From an uncultured Collinsella sp. (GTDB lineage: Bacteria; Actinomycetota; Coriobacteriia; Coriobacteriales; Coriobacteriaceae): a DNA stretch of 18,914 bases. The notes under the pieces are model-generated. The model had not been told where the DNA came from. It saw only the letters and a list, made by a program, of their open reading frames with translations, and did no database searches. The position numbers and the translations under genes were made by a program. Below are positions 8,161 to 15,750 of the stretch, in pieces (positions within the stretch are counted from its first letter, which is position 1; the number at the start of each line of letters is the position of its first letter). The stretch is from contig CABUUE010000006.1 in assembly GCA_902494685.1 (NCBI GenBank), forward strand, positions 1-18,914, written 5' to 3'.

Positions 8161-8445
8161 CAAAAAAACCACCCTCGGGCATGTACATTGCCCAAGGACG
8201 GTTGAATTCCGCGGTACCACCTTGTTTGACCCGGCGGATGTCTGGCCCGCCGCGCCCACTCTGTGCCTCTTGTCGCGAGGCTCACGGCTTCCCTACTGGG
8301 ACTTTGCTGCCACTGGCCGCGTGCCCGTTGAGGTCGCTGCTCGGGAGTGAACGCTTGGCCCTTGCCACCGCAGGAAGGCTTGCAGCCCATGACCTTCCCT
8401 CTCTTGCCGGCGACGCGGCGGGCAAAACCCTCTCCGTCAACGCAT
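8161..8445 (-). ncRNA. T-box leader controlling pheST
   Basis: The minus strand carries the T-box core AAGGTGGTACCGCGG (8209-8223), whose bases pair with the CCA end of uncharged tRNA. A 14-base-pair terminator stem with a seven-base loop (8168-8202) and seven T residues (8162-8168) follow at once. When uncharged tRNA-Phe binds, the core should form the antiterminator and pheST is read; when tRNA is charged, the terminator forms. The 5' part (about 8350-8445) should be stem I. A GGAAGG/CCTTCC hairpin is seen there, and a TTC followed by A at 8349-8351 is a candidate Phe specifier, but I could not fold stem I with certainty. Ends are approximate. The 84 bases between the terminator and pheS hold only the ribosome-binding site. 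Confidence 0.9.
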
Positions 8446-8459
8446 CGGGCTATAGGATA

Positions 8460-8472
8460 CCACATTGTGTGG
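8460..8472. repeat. Short palindrome between pheST and the M32 peptidase gene
   Basis: CCACA-TTG-TGTGG, a perfect five-base inverted repeat. It lies at the expected pheST promoter (minus-strand TATCCTATAG follows) and could be an operator or chance. No clear promoter for the plus-strand gene is seen in the 8473-8580 stretch. Confidence 0.25.
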
Positions 8473-8580
8473 TCGTATCGCCGCGTTCCGTTTTGTTCGC
8501 GCTGGGTACAAGGCAGGTAGCTGTGCAAACTGGCCGCGCACCCGCCTGCGGCGCTCGGCCTGCGAGATTAAGGATACGGT

Positions 8581-10164
8581 ATGGGAAAGAAACTCGATAA
8601 GAAGGCCAAGGCCGCCGTGGCAAAGTCCGCCAAGGGCGTCAAGGCCGCTAAAGTCGACAAGGCCGTCAAAAAATTCCGCAAGCTCGAGGGCAAGCTGTGG
8701 ACTCGCGAGTACCTGCTCAAGATTGCCGAGTTTGACGGCGCGACGATTGCTCCCGCCAACGGTGCCGCCGCCCGTGCCGACGCCATGGGCACCCTTGCCG
8801 GCGAGCACCATAAGCTCCTGACCAGCGAAAAGTCTGTCGAACTCGTGCACTCGCTGGCACGCGAGACCGTCGCCGGCGGCAAGATCGACGACCCGCAGCT
8901 GCTTGACGAGATCCGCGTGCTCGGCCGCGATCAACGCGAGGCAAGCGTTATTCCTACCGAGGAGGCCGAGGCCTGGACCAGGCTCACCTGCGAGGCCGAC
9001 GCCGTGTGGCACAAAGCCAAGACGGCCAACGACTGGGCGAGCTTTGAGCCCTATGTGGATAGAATCGTCGCCCAACTTAAGCATCAGGCAGAGCTCATGG
9101 ATCCCAAGCGCGACCCCTACGATGTTTGGCTCGACCAGTACGAGCGCGGCCTTTCCGCCAAGAGCTTCGACGCGTTTTGCGAGGAGGTCAAGGCCACGGT
9201 CGTGCCGCTCGTGCACGCCATCGGCGAGCGCGGCCAGCAGCCCGCTGCCGACTTTTTGCATGCCCGCGTGCCCGAGGCTGCCCAGCGTGCCATGAGCTTC
9301 GATCTGATGAAGCTTGTCGGCCTGAACCTGGACGACACCACGCTCGCCTTTACCGAGCACCCGTTTAGCGAGGGCTTTGCCGTGGGTGATGCGCGCATCG
9401 CGACGCACATCTACGAGAACGACTGCATCTCCAACGTCTTCAGCATCATCCACGAGGCAGGACACGCCATGTACGAGCTGGGCGTCAATCCTGTCTATGC
9501 GCGCACCTGTCTTGAGGGTGGTACCTCCATGGGCATCCACGAGAGCCAGAGCCGCTTCTTTGAGAACACCGTGGGTCGCAGCCGCGCCTTTATGGGACCG
9601 CTGCTCGAGGTGCTGCGCCGACACGCACCCGAGGTCTACGGCGGCGTCGACGAGGACACGCTCTACCGTGCCGTGAACATCGCGCAGCCGTCGTTGATCC
9701 GCACCGAGGCCGACGAGCTCACCTATCCGCTGCACGTTATGGTGCGCTACGAGATCGAGCGCATGCTGTTTGCCGGCGAGGCCACAGCCAAGGATATCCC
9801 CGCGCTTTGGAACCGCTTCATGGATGAGTACCTGGGCATTCCCGTTCCCGACGACACGCACGGCTGCCTACAGGATACGCACTGGAGCGGCGGCTCGTTT
9901 GGCTACTTCCCCACCTATGCGCTGGGCAGCGCCTACGACGCCATGTTTGTGCCGGCCATGTGCCGCGACGGTGTCGACCTCAACGGCGCCTGTGCGAGCG
10001 GCGACCTGACACCCGTCCGCGCCTGGCTGGGCGAGCACATTTGGCAGTGGGGCCGCGCCAAGGACGCGCCGGAGCTCATCAAGGGCGCGTGCGGCATGGC
10101 GTTCGATGCCCGCTACTACTGCAGCTACCTGCAGGACAAGTTCACCACGCTCTACGAGCTGTAA
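8581..10164 (+). CDS. M32-family metallocarboxypeptidase with Lys-rich N-terminal tail
   Basis: 527 residues, slightly longer than the roughly 500 of the family. M32 enzymes (Taq/Pfu carboxypeptidase type) remove single residues from peptide C-termini in the cytoplasm. The zinc motif HEAGH (291-295) and the third ligand Glu321 in GIHESQSRFFENTVGRS are present with the 30-residue spacing of the characterised Pyrococcus enzyme. Later family blocks NIAQPSLIRTEADELTYPLH and DTHWSGGSFGYFPTYALGS also match. The first 34 residues are unusual: 13 lysines and many alanines, before the domain begins near KLEGKLWTREYLLKIAEFD. The start is supported by AAGGA seven bases before the ATG, so the tail is probably real. 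Stands alone on the plus strand between the pheST T-box leader and glmM. Confidence 0.93.
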   Translation: MGKKLDKKAKAAVAKSAKGVKAAKVDKAVKKFRKLEGKLWTREYLLKIAEFDGATIAPANGAAARADAMGTLAGEHHKLLTSEKSVELVHSLARETVAGGKIDDPQLLDEIRVLGRDQREASVIPTEEAEAWTRLTCEADAVWHKAKTANDWASFEPYVDRIVAQLKHQAELMDPKRDPYDVWLDQYERGLSAKSFDAFCEEVKATVVPLVHAIGERGQQPAADFLHARVPEAAQRAMSFDLMKLVGLNLDDTTLAFTEHPFSEGFAVGDARIATHIYENDCISNVFSIIHEAGHAMYELGVNPVYARTCLEGGTSMGIHESQSRFFENTVGRSRAFMGPLLEVLRRHAPEVYGGVDEDTLYRAVNIAQPSLIRTEADELTYPLHVMVRYEIERMLFAGEATAKDIPALWNRFMDEYLGIPVPDDTHGCLQDTHWSGGSFGYFPTYALGSAYDAMFVPAMCRDGVDLNGACASGDLTPVRAWLGEHIWQWGRAKDAPELIKGACGMAFDARYYCSYLQDKFTTLYEL

Positions 10165-10186
10165 GGCATAACCGACACGTCAACGC

Positions 10187-10225
10187 AAAGGGGGCGCCGC
10201 GGAACCAATCCGCGGCACCCCCTTT
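10187..10225. terminator. Bidirectional terminator between the M32 peptidase gene and glmM
   Basis: AAAGGGGG, one mismatch, GCCGCGG, a seven-base loop, CCGCGGC, mismatch, CCCCCTTT. The A/T ends make the hairpin usable on both strands. It lies 22 bases after the peptidase stop and 36 bases past the glmM stop on the other strand. Confidence 0.85.
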
Positions 10226-10261
10226 CCACCTAGTTGTTTAAGAACGTCCCCAATGACTACC

Positions 10262-11593
10262 TTACAGAGCTTCCAGCGCGGCGGCGATGCGCTTCATGGC
10301 GGCATCGGCGGATGCTTGGTCGGGCGCCTCGGCCAGCACGCGGATAACCGACTCGGTTCCGCTCTTGCGTACGAGCACGCGGCCCTCGCCCGCCAGCGAC
10401 GCCTCGGCCTCGGCGATGGCGTTCTGCACGCCCATGTTCTCGAGCGCGGCGTCCTTGTCCGCCACGTGCACGGCCACCTGCGCCTGCGGCAGCAGCTTAC
10501 ACGGAGCCGTGAGCTGCGAGAGCGTCTCACGCTCGGCACGAATCACTTCCATCACGCGCAGCGAGGTCATAATGCCGTCGCCCGTGCGCTCGATATCGCC
10601 AAAGATCGTATGGCCCGTCTGCTCGCCACCCAGGCTGTAGCCGCCCTCGCGCATCTTGGCATACACGTGACGGTCGCCCACACCGCTGGTCACGGCGCTC
10701 AGACCGGCAAGCTCCAGCGACTTGACCAGGCCAAAGTTGCTGGCAATCGTCGGCACCACGGTACCGCCCGAGAGTCGCCCGTGCTTGTTCAGATACACGC
10801 CGCACACGTACAGGATCTGATCGCCGTCTACCACGCGACCGCGCTCGTCCACGGCCAGGCAGCGATCGGCATCGCCATCGTAAGCAAAACCCACGTCCAG
10901 GCCCTGCTCCACCACGTGGCGCTGCAGGCGCTCCATATGCGTGGAGCCGCAGTCGACGTTGATGTTAAAGCCATCGGGCGCGGCGTTGATCACGCGCACG
11001 TCGGCGCCCAGCGCGTCAAACACCGGCTTGGCCACCGAGGAAGCCGAGCCGTTGGCGCAATCGATGCCGATCTTGACGCCCTGCAGCGAAAAGTTCGCGC
11101 TGGCGATGAGCGAAGCAATGTAGCGGTTGCGACCCTGCATGTAGTCCACCGTAGCGCCGATGTGATTGCCCGTTGCCAGCGGCACCTCGCTCTTGCCATC
11201 GATATAGTCCTCGATGAGCTCCAGCACGTCCTCGTCCATCTTAAAGCCGTCGCTGTTGACGAGCTTAATGCCGTTATCGCAAAACGGGTTGTGGCTCGCG
11301 CTGATCATGATGCCGCAATCGAAGCAGCCCTCCACGGTCTGATGCGCCACGCCCGGCGTCGGGATCACATGCAGCATATAGGCGTCCGCACCGCTCGCGA
11401 CCAGGCCGCTCACCAGCGCCGCCTCGAACATATAACTCGAGCGACGCGTGTCCTTGCCCACGATCACGCGCGCTTTGCGCTCGCGGTTGGCGCCGTAATA
11501 CCAGCCCACAAAACGGCCAATCTTATAAGCGTGCTCTACCGTCAGCCCAACGTTGGCCTCACCGCGAAAGCCGTCGGTGCCAAAGTACTTCAT
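10262..11593 (-). CDS. glmM: Phosphoglucosamine mutase
   Basis: 443 residues, normal length. Converts glucosamine-6-phosphate to glucosamine-1-phosphate in the cytoplasm on the way to UDP-GlcNAc for peptidoglycan. Begins MKYFGTDGFRGEANVGLT. The phosphoserine loop ISASHNP has Ser100; the metal loop YDGDADRC has Asp239, Asp241 and Asp243; the sugar-binding loop is GGEQTGH (322-328); the C-terminal phosphate-binding loop is RKSGTES (409-415). All match GlmM rather than general phosphomannomutases. AAGGAGA lies just before the ATG. The gene begins only 19 bases after a strong hairpin that follows the DUF4012 gene, so its promoter is not obvious; it may depend on read-through from upstream. Confidence 0.96.
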   Translation of the reverse strand: MKYFGTDGFRGEANVGLTVEHAYKIGRFVGWYYGANRERKARVIVGKDTRRSSYMFEAALVSGLVASGADAYMLHVIPTPGVAHQTVEGCFDCGIMISASHNPFCDNGIKLVNSDGFKMDEDVLELIEDYIDGKSEVPLATGNHIGATVDYMQGRNRYIASLIASANFSLQGVKIGIDCANGSASSVAKPVFDALGADVRVINAAPDGFNINVDCGSTHMERLQRHVVEQGLDVGFAYDGDADRCLAVDERGRVVDGDQILYVCGVYLNKHGRLSGGTVVPTIASNFGLVKSLELAGLSAVTSGVGDRHVYAKMREGGYSLGGEQTGHTIFGDIERTGDGIMTSLRVMEVIRAERETLSQLTAPCKLLPQAQVAVHVADKDAALENMGVQNAIAEAEASLAGEGRVLVRKSGTESVIRVLAEAPDQASADAAMKRIAAALEAL

Positions 11594-11612
11594 GCGCTCT
11601 CCTTACAAAATA

Positions 11613-11639
11613 GGGGCGGACAGATTGCCTGTCCGCCCC
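11613..11639 (-). terminator. Perfect 11-bp hairpin between the DUF4012 gene and glmM
   Basis: GGGGCGGACAG, five-base loop, CTGTCCGCCCC, then TATTTTG on the minus strand, with matching T-rich sequence on the 5' side. It looks like an intrinsic terminator for the upstream DUF4012 gene. Because glmM starts 19 bases later with no room for its own promoter, it could also be a partial terminator or an mRNA processing or stability structure. Confidence 0.75.
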
Positions 11640-11675
11640 AAAATGGTACTCGATTATCTGCGCTACCAGAAAACC

Positions 11676-13988
11676 CTACGCCGACGCGCTATCGCGAGCC
11701 GCCTGGTATGTAGGAGTCTGACGCAATGTAAGCGGCTTGTCCCCCGCCTCAGCCGACGTGGTCAGCGTATACGTGATCGTCGTCGTCTCGCCAGCATGCA
11801 GGTCAACGGTGCCCGAATAGAAGGGGATTCCATGCCACGTAGCGGCGCCAAGACCAAACTGGGTGCCCTCAACCGTAAGGTCACTGATGTTGCCGCCCGT
11901 CGGGGCAAACAGTGAGACATTCAGACGCTCGTCGTCGCGCGCGGCATCGGGCGCGCTCGCCGCGACGTAGTCGGGCAGCTTGCCGGCCTCCTCCTGCGTC
12001 ATGATGTTCGTCAGGGTAACGGTGATGCGATAGGAGCACGTGCCGTCGCCGTTCTTCACGCCCTGGCCAATCTGCGTGTCGGCGTTCAGATACCAGTCGA
12101 GCTTGGAGAAGCTCAGGTTGTTAAAGTAAACGCCGGCAACGGGATCGGCACTCGGATCATCCGGATCGGGCAGCGAAGCGTCAATGCCCGTCTCTTTGAT
12201 GGCATTCTGCTCATCATCGTTTCTCATCCAAGCGATCAGGCGGCCCTCTTCGGCACCGCGCTCAACGGCGCTGACAAGCTTCGTAACATCGACATCGCCG
12301 ATACCGCCAAGGATCTTGTCGAAGGCAGCGCTGGCGACGGATGCAAAGATGCCGTCAGACTCCTCGACCGGATAGTTCCAGTACACATCGTGCATGAGGA
12401 CCTTTGCGGCGTTGGTGCCGTCGACAACCGTTCCGTCGGGCAGTGACACGTTACCGACCAGGCCCAGCAGATACTGCAGGAACACCGGGTCGATACCGAT
12501 GACGCCATCAACGTCCTGTCCATACTGGGACTTCCACAGTGCGGCGACACGCTGCGAGTTGCGGGGCCAATCAGGCGAATAGGTATTGCCCGAGTTGTAC
12601 AGGTTACTGTGGTTGCCGAACAGCGCCTCATCCTCTTCGTCGACGCTCTCGACTGCCTCATCCTCGCTGAGTCCAATGCGGGGAACAAACTCGCCAATCG
12701 ACATCTGGCCGTCTGTGACCGAAATCAGGCCCTGCGAACCGCCAAAGCCGCCGCAAGCACGAATCTCGACGTTGTTCATGGCGTACATAAGGTAGTTGCG
12801 CGTCTGGCCGTTGGCGCCGAGCATCTGGGGAAGGATGGGGGCGACCTTCTCCGCCGCGTCAACCGCGCCGTTGAGGGTGGCAAAGCCGTCCTTGGCCTTA
12901 TCGACCAGCTCGGTCACCTGGGAAATATGAGTATCGCCAATGCCCTGGATCTTCTCATTGGCGCTCTTGAACACCTTCGAGCTGCTGGAAAGCGAATCGG
13001 CGACCGCCTGCAGCGCGGACACGTTAATCATGCCGTCCTGGAACAGCTTGCCGGGCGTGGCCTGCGAAAGGTTGTCGGCCATGGGAACCAGCGCGTTGCT
13101 CGAGACATCGGACAGGGCATCAATCATGGTGCGGGCTGCGTTGATGTCACTGCCATACACCGGGATAAACGAAGCCGCCGTCCACAGCGGGCTCGAGGTC
13201 TCCGCCTTCATGCTGTCGCAGAGTTCATCGATCTTCTTCGCGTCGTCAGGCAGCGTCGAAAAATCGCCTGACGTGACCTTGTCCTTAAGGCCACCGACGA
13301 TCTCGACAGCCTCCTTCGCTTCGCTCTTTACGGTCTTTGCCGAGTTAAGCAGCATAAAGCCGCTTGCGCCAAGCGCAACGAGAAGCACCGCGACTACAGC
13401 GGCAATAATGGCGCCGGTGTGACACTTTTTGCGCTCGCCCTTGCGATGGCGATGACGGACCAGACCGTCAGAGGTCGAACTCGACGAAGCGTCGCTACCG
13501 TAGTTCAAGCCAAAATCGTAATAATCTTCCTTGGAACCCGAGCCCGCAAACTCGGCACCGCTATCATCCAGGCGGGCGAACGTGCCAGTCTCGGAGGCGC
13601 CGGTGTAAATCGTGCCAAGGTTACCCGTAAGCCCCGCGCCACCGGCAGAGGGAGTATTGTTGGCGGCCTTGCCGGCATTAACGTTGCCGGCGGCATTCGC
13701 GGCGTTGGCAGCATCTGCGTTGTTCGCGGGTACCGAAGGAGCCCCGCTCGGCTGCGACGTGGAGGTTGCACCGCCCGCAAAGACATTCCCTCTTGCACGG
13801 CCGGTCTTTTTTGCCTTTTGAGACTGCTCGTACAGAGCGGTAAACATCGCTGTCTCGCCCGGGGACACGCGCTTACCGGAACCGCCCTGTCCAGCGCCGC
13901 CCGGCGTGCCGGCCTTACCAGCCCCGTTCGGACGCGGCGGAACTGCAGGGCGACCGCTATCGCTGCCCTTAAAGTGATTACCAGCCAT
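11676..13988 (-). CDS. DUF4012 membrane-anchored envelope protein
   Basis: 770 residues. Residues 1-175 are cytoplasmic low-complexity sequence rich in Gly, Ala, Pro and Asn (stretch near 90-110 of ADAANAANAAGN type). A basic patch RHRHRKGERKKCH (178-190) precedes one membrane helix (about 191-214); the large C-terminal part would lie outside. From about residue 396 the sequence reads RNYLMYAMNNVEIRACGGFG, followed by DGVIGIDPVFLQYLLGLVG, which is typical of DUF4012. This family is common in actinobacterial envelope proteins and its function is unknown; its pattern recalls LytR-CpsA-Psr proteins, but this is only a resemblance. Start: the ATG at 13986-13988 has GAGGA seven bases upstream; an in-frame TTG at 14013-14015 is less likely. 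The gene lies upstream of glmM on the same strand. Confidence 0.8.
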   Translation of the reverse strand: MAGNHFKGSDSGRPAVPPRPNGAGKAGTPGGAGQGGSGKRVSPGETAMFTALYEQSQKAKKTGRARGNVFAGGATSTSQPSGAPSVPANNADAANAANAAGNVNAGKAANNTPSAGGAGLTGNLGTIYTGASETGTFARLDDSGAEFAGSGSKEDYYDFGLNYGSDASSSSTSDGLVRHRHRKGERKKCHTGAIIAAVVAVLLVALGASGFMLLNSAKTVKSEAKEAVEIVGGLKDKVTSGDFSTLPDDAKKIDELCDSMKAETSSPLWTAASFIPVYGSDINAARTMIDALSDVSSNALVPMADNLSQATPGKLFQDGMINVSALQAVADSLSSSSKVFKSANEKIQGIGDTHISQVTELVDKAKDGFATLNGAVDAAEKVAPILPQMLGANGQTRNYLMYAMNNVEIRACGGFGGSQGLISVTDGQMSIGEFVPRIGLSEDEAVESVDEEDEALFGNHSNLYNSGNTYSPDWPRNSQRVAALWKSQYGQDVDGVIGIDPVFLQYLLGLVGNVSLPDGTVVDGTNAAKVLMHDVYWNYPVEESDGIFASVASAAFDKILGGIGDVDVTKLVSAVERGAEEGRLIAWMRNDDEQNAIKETGIDASLPDPDDPSADPVAGVYFNNLSFSKLDWYLNADTQIGQGVKNGDGTCSYRITVTLTNIMTQEEAGKLPDYVAASAPDAARDDERLNVSLFAPTGGNISDLTVEGTQFGLGAATWHGIPFYSGTVDLHAGETTTITYTLTTSAEAGDKPLTLRQTPTYQAARDSASA

Positions 13989-14024
13989 AAAGAAATCCTC
14001 GCAATTGAGTCGCAATGAAAAAGT

Positions 14025-14046
14025 CCATAACGTTACTAGTTTATGG
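14025..14046. repeat. Palindromic site upstream of the DUF4012 gene
   Basis: CCATAA, ten bases, TTATGG, a perfect six-base inverted repeat 37 bases before the DUF4012 start. Position fits an operator. No matching regulator is known to me, and no clear -35/-10 pair was found. Confidence 0.3.
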
Positions 14047-14137
14047 CATTTTGAGCATCGACAGCTAAACTCCAGACACGGACATCAATTGGCGAAAATG
14101 CGGCACAACACCTTTTCCGTCTTGGCGGCGGCGCCAG

Positions 14138-15160
14138 CTACACCGTGAGGAACATCATCACGATGATCATGGCAAAGCCGATAAGGTCGGTCGGCAAAAA
14201 CACCGTGCCCAGCATAACGGCGCTGGTGATGGTCGCCGAAACCGGCTCCACAGTTCCGATGAGGCTCGCACGCACCGAGCCGATGTCCTTAACGCCCTGC
14301 ATATAGAGCATGTAAGCAAAAAACGAGCCGATAACCACGAACACCGCGAGCGCCTCGACGCCGGCAGCGTCGAGTGCCGGCATATGCGCCCAGGGCTGCA
14401 CGAAGACACATGAGATCACGCCCGCCGTGAGCATTGCCGAGCCCGTGACGATGGGGCTGCCGTATTCGGGCAGGATCTTGGCGGGAATCACCGCCATACA
14501 CGCGGCGCTGACCGCACACATAAGACCTGCTGCCAGGCCAAGCGGCGAGATATTCAGGCTGGTGGGGTCGCCGCCGGTGGCGATTAAAAAGGTTCCACCC
14601 AGAGCCAGGCCAATGCCGATGACTTCGCGAGTACGCGGCATGCGGCGATCGATCACGCAGGTGTAGCCCATGATGATAACGAGCTGCAGGCACTGGAGCA
14701 CCGTCGCGGTTCCGGCGTTCGTCAGGCGCACGGCCGAAAGATAGCAAAACTGGTTGAACAGCAGACCAAAGGCGGTAAAGAGCAGCAGCTGCTTGCGATC
14801 GGCGGGTGTGGTCCAGAGCTTAATCAGGCGCTCGCGGTCGCGCGTAACAACTACGGCCATAAAGAGTAGACCGGCGAGAATCTGACGCACGCTCATAAGC
14901 CACAAGGTGTCGACGTGGTAGGTATCGAACAGAAAGCTCGCGCTGGTGCCCGAGAAGCCCCAAAACGAACCGCCCACCAGCGTAGCCAAGACGCCCGTGA
15001 TCATCTTGCGCGTCGAAGCGCTGTTCAGGCGGTCGCGCCATGCGCGACGGGTGTTGCGGCTGAGCTCATCGGTGCCCTCGGGCACATCTATGTTCGATAT
15101 ATCGGTCATCGGCACCGAAGCCCCTGCGCCTTCGACCCGCTCGACACACTCTTTGCTCAT
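14138..15160 (-). CDS. DMT-family (EamA) transporter
   Basis: 340 residues with about ten hydrophobic segments in two EamA repeats (about 53-190 and 200-335), after a hydrophilic N-terminus of about 50 residues. Repeat features include GVLATLVGGSFWGFSGTSA near the start of the first and LAAGLMCAVSAACMAVIPAK in the second. These are drug/metabolite exporters or importers of the inner membrane; the substrate cannot be told. Start: ATG at 15158-15160 has GGGGGAG five bases upstream; the in-frame extension further upstream begins without a ribosome-binding site and is not hydrophobic. It is transcribed alone and has a long leader. Confidence 0.9.
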   Translation of the reverse strand: MSKECVERVEGAGASVPMTDISNIDVPEGTDELSRNTRRAWRDRLNSASTRKMITGVLATLVGGSFWGFSGTSASFLFDTYHVDTLWLMSVRQILAGLLFMAVVVTRDRERLIKLWTTPADRKQLLLFTAFGLLFNQFCYLSAVRLTNAGTATVLQCLQLVIIMGYTCVIDRRMPRTREVIGIGLALGGTFLIATGGDPTSLNISPLGLAAGLMCAVSAACMAVIPAKILPEYGSPIVTGSAMLTAGVISCVFVQPWAHMPALDAAGVEALAVFVVIGSFFAYMLYMQGVKDIGSVRASLIGTVEPVSATITSAVMLGTVFLPTDLIGFAMIIVMMFLTV

Positions 15161-15391
15161 TCCACTCCCCCGAAGCAGCTTGGAAACAATTCGGCTTACC
15201 TTACCACGGCGAAGGCACCAGCTTGAGGCTTGTCCGCTTATCGGTAGGACAATTCCGCAGGCGTCTTTCCATAGCTCGATACCGCAATGGCCTTGCATTA
15301 GTCGACAGCCAAATCGCGGCAGCAGACTCTTTTGAAATGGATATGACAAAGCCCCCGAATTCCACAATGTAAGCGATTTTTAAAAATGTTC
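15161..15391. other. Non-coding stretch upstream of the DMT transporter, no gene seen
   Basis: About 230 bases between the transporter start and the tRNA promoter. Reading frames here are extensions of the transporter frame or are short and not protein-like. There is one inverted repeat, TTGTCC-N11-GGACAA (15230-15252), not followed by a T-run. It could be a structured leader of the transporter mRNA, but I recognise no known riboswitch. Confidence 0.4.
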
Positions 15392-15420
15392 TTGCCACCG
15401 AGTTCAGGCTCCGTTATATT
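15392..15420 (+). promoter_or_regulatory. Promoter of tRNA-Val
   Basis: -35 TTGCCA (15392-15397) and -10 TATATT (15415-15420), 17 bases apart, each with five of six consensus matches. Transcription would start near 15427, leaving a 5' leader of about 23 bases before the mature tRNA. Confidence 0.75.
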
Positions 15421-15449
15421 ATCCCTTGCGCACTTGCGCACCCTTGATC

Positions 15450-15524
15450 GGGCGTTTAGCTCAGGGGGAGAGCGCTTCCCTGACACGGAAGAGGTCAGAA
15501 GTTCAAATCTTCTAACGCCCACCA
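15450..15524 (+). tRNA. tRNA-Val (anticodon GAC)
   Basis: 75 bases with the CCA end encoded. Acceptor stem GGGCGTT/AACGCCC, D-arm GCTC/GAGC, anticodon stem CTTCC/GGAAG with loop CTGACAC giving anticodon GAC, and T-arm AGAAG/CTTCT with loop TTCAAAT. All stems pair perfectly. It reads GUC (and by wobble GUU) valine codons. Confidence 0.97.
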
Positions 15525-15532
15525 AATGTTCG

Positions 15533-15569
15533 CAGCTCAGAGGCTATGCTCTCTGGGCTGTTTTGTTTT
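15533..15569 (+). terminator. Terminator of tRNA-Val
   Basis: Stem CAGCTCAGAG/CTCTGGGCTG (ten pairs, one G-T) with an eight-base loop, followed by TTTTGTTTT, eight bases after the tRNA end. From here to the next gene (15570-15750) no further element is evident. Confidence 0.88.
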
Positions 15570-15750
15570 ATGTCGCCAAATCAGCTGGCAGCTCCAACCG
15601 CCCAACTAGCCAAAAGCCGACCATCTACTTGCCAATCTATCCATCGGCATAACCAATCAGTCCGCACCGCAACTTCTCAGCAAAACGCCGCGATGTCTGC
15701 GCCCTGCGGTATCCTTGGGCCACTTGCACCTGCAGCGCCAAGGAGCCGCC

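Noticed and set aside
8074..8259. N-terminal extension of PheS by 61 residues
   Set aside because: It translates the T-box core and terminator; the ATG at 8074-8076 has a good ribosome-binding site and the expected PheS N-terminus.
8437..9861. 474-codon minus-strand frame opposite the M32 peptidase gene
   Set aside because: Shadow of a gene with all catalytic motifs on the plus strand.
10253..11713. 486-codon plus-strand frame opposite glmM
   Set aside because: Shadow of glmM; no protein-like features.
13680..13740. Tandem repeat in the DUF4012 gene (Ala/Asn-coding stretch)
   Set aside because: Imperfect codon-level low complexity (ADAANAANAAGN type), not a true DNA repeat or CRISPR.
15450..15524. 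attB for an integrated element at tRNA-Val
   Set aside because: No second copy of the tRNA 3' end and no integrase within the window.
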